Assembly (NCBI GenBank): GCA_017522065.1
Contig: JAFXAD010000052.1
Span: 1-64,000 of the forward strand
Reading direction: 5' to 3'
Origin: Bacteroidales bacterium
GTDB lineage: Bacteria; Bacteroidota; Bacteroidia; Bacteroidales; P3
DNA length: 64,000 nt
The position numbers and the translations under genes are program-made. Under the pieces are notes generated by a model. That model was not told the DNA's origin. It was given only the letters and a program-made list of their open reading frames with translations, and made no database searches. Shown in pieces: positions 7,672 through 14,505 of the stretch (the first letter of the stretch is position 1; every line of letters begins with the position of its first letter).

Positions 7672-10344
7672 TTAACCTCTCAGCTCACCTATCCTCTCCT
7701 TCAGCGCCTCTATCTTCTTCTCCGCATCAGCCTTCTTCTGGCGTTCCAATGCCACAACCTTTTCAGGTGCCCCCTTGACGAATTTTTCGTTATCAAGCTT
7801 CTTCATCACACTCATCAGGAAGCCCTCGCTGTATCTAAGCTCCTCTTCTAGTTTCTTCAGCTCCGACTCCACGTCGATATTCTCCTTCATCGGCACGAAG
7901 CACTCCATCGTTCCTACCATGAATCCCAACGCTCCTTCGGGCTTAGCCTCGCTGTACGTGATCTCTCCGACATTAGCCAGCTTACGCACAATACCGTCAA
8001 ACCTGCGGTTCAGCGGTTTGTCGCTGCCGGCCACAACAATAAGGTTCAACTCCTCCTTGGGCGAGAGCCCGCGGCTGTTGCGCATATTTCGCACTCCTGC
8101 AATCATTTCGCGTGCCACATTGCAGTCGTCAAGCATACGCTGGTCGTAGAAGACACTGCAAGGCATGTGCTGCATCATTATGCTGCTCTCAGCACCCAGT
8201 TGGGCTAAAGTCTCGTTCTCTTCGCACGTCTGCAGGATGTGCCATATCTCTTCGGTAATGAATGGCATGAATGGGTGCAGCATGCACATCAGTCGCTCAA
8301 AGATGCGTATCGTCGAATCGTAAGTCTCTCGGTCTATCGGCTTGCCGTATGCTGGCTTCACCATCTCTAAGTACCACGAGCAGAAATCATCCCACACCAG
8401 CTTGTACGTGCTCATCAGAGCCTCGCTCAGCCTGTACTGGTCGAAGTCTTTCTCAATACTCTCCAGCACACACGCCATCCTCTGCTCCATCCATTCCACA
8501 GCAAGCGCGTTCTCGTCGCTCTGACGCACCTCGCCGTCCGTCTCCCAGCCCTTCACAAGGCGCAGCGCGTTCCATATCTTGTTCGCAAAATTGCGCCCCT
8601 GCTCACAGATACTCTCGTCGAAAGGCAGGTCGTTGCCGGCAGGCGCTGTCAGCAGCATTCCCATACGCACGCCGTCGGCACCGTACTTCTCTATCAGTTC
8701 TATCGGATCAGGACTGTTGCCTAAGCTCTTGCTCATCTTGCGACCCAGCTTGTCGCGCACTATTCCCGTGAAGTAAACATGACGGAACGGCACCTCTCCT
8801 CTGTACTCCTCTCCTGCCATGATCATTCGCGCCACCCAGAAGAATATGATGTCCGGCGCCGTAATCAGATCGTCGGTCGGATAGTAGTATTTTATCTCCT
8901 CGTTGTCAGGATTGCGGATACCGTCAAAAAGGCTTATCGGCCAAAGCCAGCTGCTGAACCACGTGTCCAGCACATCCTCGTCCTGACGCAGATCGCCATT
9001 GTAGCCGTACTTCTCAGCCGCAATCTTGCGTGCCTCATCTTCATTGACGGCAACAACAACCTCCGTTCTGCGGTCTCCGCTCTCCGTAACCCGCTCAAAG
9101 TAGTACGCCGGAATACGGTGACCCCACCACAGCTGACGGCTGATGCACCAGTCTTTTATGTTCTCAAGCCAATGGCGATAGGTGTTTTTGAACTTGGCCG
9201 GGTGGAACTGTATCGTGTCGTCCTCCACAACCTCAAGTGCCTTCTTTGCAAGGCTCTCCATCTTCATGAACCACTGTGCCGACAGCTTGGGCTCGATGAC
9301 GGCATCCGTACGCTCCGAATGGCCAACCTTGTTGGTGTAGTCCTCTATCTTTTCTACCAGTCCGGCCTCTTCAAGGTCTTTCATAATGGCCTTGCGGCAC
9401 GCAAAGCGGTCCATGTTCGCATACTTGCCGCCATTGGCGTTCAAGGTCCCGTTGTCGTTGAAGATGTCAATACTCTCAAGACCATATTTCATGCCGAGAT
9501 TGTAGTCGTTGATGTCGTGCGCCGGCGTTATCTTCAGCGCTCCCGTACCGAACTCGCGATCAACATACTCGTCCATTATTATCGGAACAATCCTGCCCAC
9601 TCCGGGAACAATCACCCTCTTGCCCTTTAGCCACTGGTAGCGCTCATCCTCAGGATGCACACATACCGCCGTGTCGCCCATTATGGTTTCCGGACGTGTG
9701 GTCGCAACGACAATATACTTCTCCTCGCCTTCTACATAGTACCTCAAGTAGAACAGTTTACCATGACTCTCTTTGTAGATCACCTCCTCGTCGCTTACTG
9801 CCGTGAGCGCCTGCGGATCCCAGTTCACCATGCGGACTCCTCGATATATCAGTCCCTTGTTGTACAAATCCACAAACACCTTTATCACCGACTCGTAGCG
9901 TATGTCGTCCATCGTGAACGCAGTACGGTCCCAGTCACAGCTCGCTCCCAGTTTGCGCAACTGCTTCAGTATGATTCCGCCATACTTCTCTTTCCACTCC
10001 CACGCGTACTTCAGATACTCCTCCCTGCTCAAGTCGCGCTTGTTGATGCCGCGCTCGGCAAGCATCTTCACCACCTTCGCCTCCGTCGATATGCTCGCAT
10101 GGTCCGTACCAGGCACCCAGCATGCATTCTTACCCAGCATCCGCGCACGGCGCACCAGCACATCCTGTATCGTGTTGTTCAGCATGTGACCCATGTGAAG
10201 CACTCCCGTCACGTTCGGCGGCGGTATCACCACCGTATACGCCTTCCGACGGTCGGGCTCTGAATGAAACAGTCTCTTTTCTAACCAAAAATTATACCAG
10301 CGCTCTTCTACCGAGCGAGGATCGTATTTCGATGCTATTTCCAT
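7672..10344 (-). CDS. valS: Valine--tRNA ligase
   Basis: ValS charges tRNA-Val and hydrolyses mischarged threonyl-tRNA in its editing domain. The 890 residues contain the class I HIGH motif as HMGH (residues 50-53), the KMSKS motif as KMSKS near 535-540, the CP1 editing domain between them ([14 protein letters not shown]), and a C-terminal coiled-coil tRNA-binding tail rich in Lys/Glu. A candidate -7 element TAAATTTG lies 116 bases upstream at 10453-10460. Confidence 0.97.
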   Translation of the reverse strand: MEIASKYDPRSVEERWYNFWLEKRLFHSEPDRRKAYTVVIPPPNVTGVLHMGHMLNNTIQDVLVRRARMLGKNACWVPGTDHASISTEAKVVKMLAERGINKRDLSREEYLKYAWEWKEKYGGIILKQLRKLGASCDWDRTAFTMDDIRYESVIKVFVDLYNKGLIYRGVRMVNWDPQALTAVSDEEVIYKESHGKLFYLRYYVEGEEKYIVVATTRPETIMGDTAVCVHPEDERYQWLKGKRVIVPGVGRIVPIIMDEYVDREFGTGALKITPAHDINDYNLGMKYGLESIDIFNDNGTLNANGGKYANMDRFACRKAIMKDLEEAGLVEKIEDYTNKVGHSERTDAVIEPKLSAQWFMKMESLAKKALEVVEDDTIQFHPAKFKNTYRHWLENIKDWCISRQLWWGHRIPAYYFERVTESGDRRTEVVVAVNEDEARKIAAEKYGYNGDLRQDEDVLDTWFSSWLWPISLFDGIRNPDNEEIKYYYPTDDLITAPDIIFFWVARMIMAGEEYRGEVPFRHVYFTGIVRDKLGRKMSKSLGNSPDPIELIEKYGADGVRMGMLLTAPAGNDLPFDESICEQGRNFANKIWNALRLVKGWETDGEVRQSDENALAVEWMEQRMACVLESIEKDFDQYRLSEALMSTYKLVWDDFCSWYLEMVKPAYGKPIDRETYDSTIRIFERLMCMLHPFMPFITEEIWHILQTCEENETLAQLGAESSIMMQHMPCSVFYDQRMLDDCNVAREMIAGVRNMRNSRGLSPKEELNLIVVAGSDKPLNRRFDGIVRKLANVGEITYSEAKPEGALGFMVGTMECFVPMKENIDVESELKKLEEELRYSEGFLMSVMKKLDNEKFVKGAPEKVVALERQKKADAEKKIEALKERIGELRG

Positions 10345-10452
10345 CTCTATTTCCTGTTTTTATTCTTTTTTTTATTGTTCTCTTTTAACCATATATAAAC
10401 AACGGACTAAATATAAAATATTTAGACTCCCCATCGTCCTTCTTTAATCTTG

Positions 10453-10460
10453 CAAATTTA
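10453..10460 (-). promoter_or_regulatory. Candidate -7 element for valS
   Basis: Read on the minus strand the bases are TAAATTTG, an exact fit to the Bacteroidetes TAnnTTTG element, 116 bases before the valS start. I find no clear TTTG box at the usual upstream distance, so this rests on the -7 box alone. Confidence 0.45.
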
Positions 10461-10497
10461 CACATTTTTTTATTATAGTAATATTTAAAAAAAAATT

Positions 10498-10552
10498 TCC
10501 GCCACGCACAAGGCTCCTCCACGCGTGCCACTGGCACTTGTACCCTCACAAT
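10498..10552. repeat. Single dispersed copy of the 56-bp GC-rich repeat
   Basis: The words gccacgcacaaggctcctcc and acgcgtgccactggcacttg match the unit that is tandemly repeated at 59470-59700 and present once at 59187-59237. The unit holds a small perfect hairpin (GTGCCA-C-TGGCAC). Confidence 0.8.
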
Positions 10553-10574
10553 GCACACTGCATTATAAAAAAAA

Positions 10575-10598
10575 AACCATCTGATTCGACAGATGGTT
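10575..10598 (-). terminator. Rho-independent terminator of the 10632-11246 gene
   Basis: Nine-pair stem AACCATCTG/CAGATGGTT with a six-base loop. On the minus strand it is followed directly by a run of about ten T, and it lies 34 bases after the stop of the lipoprotein gene. Confidence 0.85.
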
Positions 10599-10631
10599 CT
10601 TTGTTGCTTTTTCAGAAAGGCATTCGTGGTT

Positions 10632-11246
10632 TCAGCCATTGGCTTGGGCTCCGGTCTTCTTCTCAACTTTTATGTAGTTGGGCATCGGTACCTGCATCCC
10701 GCCCACATTGAGCGACGGCTTGATTCGCAAACCAACCTTCGACGACGTTCCGTCACTTTTAAAGCTGGATACGAAATTCTTCAGCGAATTGATGCCGTCC
10801 TTGCTAAACATACTGTAAAGGTCGGTATTGACTCCCAACGGCACCGTCGTCGTCGCCTTCTTCGTAACAGTATAGTTCTTTACACTGTTGCCCTGCGCAA
10901 ACTGGCTCCCGTCAATGTCAAGTATCCAGTCCATCGCAGTAAGTGCAGCGTTCTTCTCTGTCGGATTCTTGATGTCGATATTTACATCCATCGCCATCGG
11001 TATCTTCTTGCTCACAAGCGACGACGTGAGCTTCAGAACATCAGCAGCCGAAATATTGCCATTGGTCAGCGACTTGACGTTGACTCCGGCTATCGTCAGC
11101 CCCGTTACATTCTTTAAATTATACTCGCAGTTGGCCAAATTTGCCAACTCCGACGCCTGGTTGGCTAACGACTGTACTAAACTGCATGCCGACAGCGTCA
11201 TCGCTACAGCAATTACAACTAAAAAATTAAAAAATCTTTTTTTCAT
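10632..11246 (-). CDS. Exported lipoprotein, LEA14/WHy-like
   Basis: A 204-residue protein with a type II signal peptide (MKKRFFNFL start, lipobox LSAC with Cys at residue 20). The body has hydrophobic beta-strand patterns such as VTGLTIAGVNVKSL, IPMAMDVNIDIKNPTEKNAA and TTTVPLGVNTD. These resemble the water-stress (WHy/LEA14) domain seen in Bacteroidetes lipoproteins, where the strand ending in NPT is typical. The start at 11246 is preferred over one 27 codons upstream because it gives the signal peptide. It is followed by a clear terminator and appears to be a single-gene unit. Function unknown. Confidence 0.75.
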   Translation of the reverse strand: MKKRFFNFLVVIAVAMTLSACSLVQSLANQASELANLANCEYNLKNVTGLTIAGVNVKSLTNGNISAADVLKLTSSLVSKKIPMAMDVNIDIKNPTEKNAALTAMDWILDIDGSQFAQGNSVKNYTVTKKATTTVPLGVNTDLYSMFSKDGINSLKNFVSSFKSDGTSSKVGLRIKPSLNVGGMQVPMPNYIKVEKKTGAQANG

Positions 11247-11291
11247 AATCTGGTTTATTTTATGTTTTACTTCTTTTCTTTTCTCAATACA

Positions 11292-11507
11292 ACCTCTAAA
11301 ATCGTTTAATCCGCTTTTTGCTTGCAAAACAAAATCTTTAATGGCAACATATCATTTCGCTCAATTCGACTAATTCGCCGTTTGAAAACAATTATTAGAG
11401 GTAACCTCTAAAAATTCGTTTAATTCGCGTTTTGCTTGCAAAACAGATTTCTAAATTTCAATTCGTTTAATTCGTACAATTCGCCGTTTTAAATAATTAT
11501 TAGAGGT
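11292..11507. repeat. Two tandem elements with ACCTCTAA/TTAGAGGT inverted ends
   Basis: Copy A (11292-11402) and copy B (11404-11507) each begin ACCTCTAA and end TTAGAGGT. Inside, both have a segment like cgtttaattcgcg followed by ttttgcttgcaaaac, then aattcgccgttt. They fill most of the 332-base gap 11247-11578, in which I see no gene. No transposase is visible, so any mobility would have to be supplied from elsewhere. Confidence 0.7.
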
Positions 11508-11578
11508 GATCTATAGGTATCCTGAAATCAAAGCTTTTATCTCAAAGACCAATCTCTCCGAAGCTGACGGCTTTACTT

Positions 11579-13204
11579 TCAGAATCCCATACCGAACATC
11601 TGCCAATATTTGTTCTCAAGCTTTTTCCATTCGTACGTGGTATTGTCATAGACTCTGTATGTGTAGTCATTCAACAGATTGGCTATCTGACGCGACGGGT
11701 CGAAGTCTTCGTCCTCCCTGCCCTTCAGCGTCTTGATCTCTCTCTCCAACTCCTTCAACCCGGCAATGGCTTTGCGCTCTGATTCCAGCACTACTTTCAT
11801 CATCTCGTCTTTTGTACGCTGCCATGCAACCGTCGCAAGCTTGTTGGCTTTCCGGTATTGCCACAGAACGGCATTGTCGTTGTATTTCTTCTGACCACAC
11901 ACATCGTAGGCCTTCGGCAATCGGCTCGTACCACAAAAAATAGGCACTCGCGGACTCTGACCGGGATTGTCTACTGCCATCCAGCACACTCCTCCAACCT
12001 CGTCGGGCAACCAGTCTCGCAACTGTGCTACAAAGGAATACGAACACCAGGCAACACTCACCGTCCGCTTGAAATCGACCGCTCCAGGCTTGAGCATATT
12101 CAGCGTCCCCTGCATATTGCCTCCCATCCACGGATTGGCAATCGGACTGACTATCGTGTCGCTGACAACCGTCCCGTCTTTCTGCCGACGCTGCACCACC
12201 GTCTTCAGGTTTCGGCACATATCCATCTCCGTCCCCTCGTATGTCGACCGCAGCAGCTGCATCACATCACTGACATCCACATTCTGATCGGGACGCACCG
12301 AAAAAGGCAACTCTTCCATGTCCATCGACAACTCTAACGACGGCGCCAGCGAGTTCAGAATAAAGAACTCTCTCTCCCTGAAATTCTTCCCGTTGGCATA
12401 CGATGCATTGAACGCCTTCCAGAAGACAAACTCTCCTTCACCGTCCCACAGTCCGTAGCGTTTTGCCACTTGTTCTATGTTGTCGGAACACATAAAGTAC
12501 TCCTTATTCCCTCGCTGCAGCTTGCCAATGCGCGGAATGTTGGCACTCACTCCTACGTGGTCGTCAGGTATCCTCTGCGCTGCCCATACGCCGCCTATCC
12601 GGTCAGGACCTTCGCCCAGTATCTCCATCTGCCACACTTCGTTCTTGTCGGCTATCGTAATGCACTCGCCTCCATCACCATAGCCGTATGTCTTGATCAA
12701 ATCTCCTATCAGCCTGATGGCCTCGCGAGCATTGTCACAACGCATCAACGCCACGCGCTCAAGCTCCTCTATCATAAACATACCGGCCTCGTTCTGCAAT
12801 GTGTCGGGTCCGCCAAAGGTCGTCTCTCCTATGGCCAACTGCTTCTCGTTCAAGCATGGATACGCCGTGTTCAGATATGCGTATGTATGTGACACCTGGG
12901 GTATCGTACCGGCCACTCTCACTCCTGTCGTATCGTCGCGGAACGAGGTGTGCATCGTCCCTTTTCGCACCGTATGGAGCGAACCCTGCCTATAGTCTTG
13001 CGCAGGCTCTATCGTCATCCACGTACGATAACGTCCGTCGCACGTATGCGATGTGATGACTGATCCGTCGGTCGACGCTCTCTTGCCTACCATTATCGAC
13101 GTGCATGACTGACCATCAACCATCTGCGAATTATAATCCGTACTTTGGGCTCTCACTCCCACTGCCATTGATATGGCAACAGCTAATACTATTATTCTTT
13201 TCAT
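11579..13204 (-). CDS. pepD: Exported C69-family dipeptidase
   Basis: C69 dipeptidases cleave dipeptides using an N-terminal-type cysteine nucleophile. The 541-residue protein has a signal peptide (residues 1-19) and then QSCTSIMVGKRASTDGS, where Cys34 is the expected nucleophile and the following TSIMVGK and DGS are family signatures. Later conserved blocks include AIGETTFGG, ECITIADKNEVWQMEILG and VGVSANIPRIG. The start overlaps the stop of the M20D amidohydrolase (ATGA), so the two peptide-degrading enzymes are co-translated. It probably acts in the periplasm on diet- or wall-derived dipeptides. Confidence 0.9.
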   Translation of the reverse strand: MKRIIVLAVAISMAVGVRAQSTDYNSQMVDGQSCTSIMVGKRASTDGSVITSHTCDGRYRTWMTIEPAQDYRQGSLHTVRKGTMHTSFRDDTTGVRVAGTIPQVSHTYAYLNTAYPCLNEKQLAIGETTFGGPDTLQNEAGMFMIEELERVALMRCDNAREAIRLIGDLIKTYGYGDGGECITIADKNEVWQMEILGEGPDRIGGVWAAQRIPDDHVGVSANIPRIGKLQRGNKEYFMCSDNIEQVAKRYGLWDGEGEFVFWKAFNASYANGKNFREREFFILNSLAPSLELSMDMEELPFSVRPDQNVDVSDVMQLLRSTYEGTEMDMCRNLKTVVQRRQKDGTVVSDTIVSPIANPWMGGNMQGTLNMLKPGAVDFKRTVSVAWCSYSFVAQLRDWLPDEVGGVCWMAVDNPGQSPRVPIFCGTSRLPKAYDVCGQKKYNDNAVLWQYRKANKLATVAWQRTKDEMMKVVLESERKAIAGLKELEREIKTLKGREDEDFDPSRQIANLLNDYTYRVYDNTTYEWKKLENKYWQMFGMGF

Positions 13205-14289
13205 ATTTCTATATTATTCATTATCATTTCAAAACAATCAGCGGCACATTCTATTATCCCGTCCGGAAAATCATAGCTGGGATGATGCAGCTCTTGTTGT
13301 TCTTTTCCACTGCCGACACCGAAAAACACTCCGGGTATCCTCTGCTGATACTCTGCAAAATCCTCCGACCAGCGGAACGGTTTCCTTATCAGCTCCACTT
13401 CTCTCCCGCTCTCTCTGAATATCTGCTCCACCTTCTCCGACAATCGCGCATCGTTCACCGTCGCTCGGAATGGCTCCCTAACTCGTTTCGAGAGCTCAAG
13501 TCCATATCGGTTGGACGACTCTATGACGCATTTGTCCACCTGCTCCATCAGCTCCTTCATCCCTGAATCGGTAAACGAACGCAACGTATACATTATCTCC
13601 CCATCGCCAGCCGAGGTGCCGAAGGCCTCCTCTCCAAGACGACAGCATATCAGCGTACACAGCTTGAAACTGCCCGTCCGCATGTCGCTCAACTTGTCCA
13701 CGCCGCTTATTATCTCCGATATCGCCAATCCCGGATTGATCCCCATCTCCGGTGTCGACGCATGCGTCGTCCTACCATGCAGCATATAGTGCACTCCGCA
13801 CGATGCTGCAGCAAACTTATCATGACTTACGACTATCGTCCCTCTCTCATACCCCGGCAAATTGTGCATACCAAATATCGCCGCAACTCCATATTTCTCA
13901 AGGATTCCGCTCTCCACAATCTTCTTTGCTCCCTTCCCCGTCTCCTCCTCCGGCTGGAATACCAGCACAACATTGTACCGCAACCTCCCAGCCGACTTTC
14001 TCTTCGACACCCTGCGAGCCACGTCGATCATTATGGCCGTATGCCCGTCGTGTCCACACCGGTGACCCGTGGGCAATGCATCGATGTCTGCCCTGAACGC
14101 TATCGTTTTTGCATCGGACTTTCCGCAAGACCAATATGCCACAACGCCGTATCCTCCGACATTCCTCTCCATTCCGTCGGGAGCAAGCAATCCCAACTCA
14201 CGGCATATAAGGTCATGGGCATACTCTTCTTCTCCCGAAATCCCAGGATGCGCATGCAATTCTTTTCGTATTTCTATTATTGTCTCCAA
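13201..14289 (-). CDS. M20D-family amidohydrolase (N-acyl-amino-acid/hippurate hydrolase type)
   Basis: A 362-residue cytoplasmic metalloenzyme that removes acyl groups from amino acids or related amides. Visible motifs are RKELHAHPGISGEE at the N-terminus, RADIDALP, the metal-binding CGHDGHT, FQPEEETGKGAKKI with the catalytic Glu pair, and the dimerisation-domain phrase GRTTHAS. The interval between DALP and CGHDGH is shorter than usual: the common Glu-plus-Ser/Asn segment is reduced to TGHR. That could change substrate range or reflect a local deletion. It is coupled to the C69 dipeptidase downstream by a four-base overlap. Confidence 0.9.
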   Translation of the reverse strand: METIIEIRKELHAHPGISGEEEYAHDLICRELGLLAPDGMERNVGGYGVVAYWSCGKSDAKTIAFRADIDALPTGHRCGHDGHTAIMIDVARRVSKRKSAGRLRYNVVLVFQPEEETGKGAKKIVESGILEKYGVAAIFGMHNLPGYERGTIVVSHDKFAAASCGVHYMLHGRTTHASTPEMGINPGLAISEIISGVDKLSDMRTGSFKLCTLICCRLGEEAFGTSAGDGEIMYTLRSFTDSGMKELMEQVDKCVIESSNRYGLELSKRVREPFRATVNDARLSEKVEQIFRESGREVELIRKPFRWSEDFAEYQQRIPGVFFGVGSGKEQQELHHPSYDFPDGIIECAADCFEMIMNNIEI

Positions 14290-14290
14290 A

Positions 14291-14380
14291 GTTAAAGGTT
14301 TGAAAGGGTTTTAGGGTTAAAAGGTTAAAAGGTTAAAGGTTAAAGGGTTATAGGGTTAAAAGGTTATAGGGTTTTAGGGA
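14291..14380. repeat. GGTTAAA/GGGTTATA telomere-like tract
   Basis: C-free stretch of aaaggtt, agggttttagggtt and agggttat words in the gap between the amidohydrolase start and the MurD2 stop. It leads directly into a partial double-hairpin element at 14399-14475 and then a GAGATGT/GAGAACG heptamer tract. Confidence 0.8.
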
Positions 14381-14398
14381 ACGAAGTCGTTTTCCGTT

Positions 14399-14475
14399 TT
14401 TGATCGAGCCATATTAATTTACAAGATTTACAAGATTTCGCTCGCGTCAGCGAGCAGGAGATTTACTTTCCGTTC
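14399..14475. repeat. Dispersed double-hairpin element, partial copy 2
   Basis: It carries the ACAAGAT repeats and the second hairpin GCTCGC-GTCA-GCGAGC (14440-14455) but lacks the TTCCGCC hairpin. The left end, tgatcgagccatattaat, matches the junction at 55938-55956. Confidence 0.75.
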
Positions 14476-14505
14476 TCACATCTCACATCTCACATCTCCG
14501 CTTTT
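14469..14505. repeat. GAGATGT/GAGAACG heptamer tract at the murL-murD2 stop
   Basis: On the minus strand the last codons and the stop of murL-murD2 are written in GAGATGT heptamers followed by GAGAACG. The same AGATGTGAGAAC wording occurs inside murL (about 16918-16935) and after glf (51145-51205). Confidence 0.75.

Noticed and set aside
10385..10666. 93-residue minus-strand ORF
   Set aside because: It crosses the terminator of the 10632 gene and a dispersed repeat copy; no plausible start or family.
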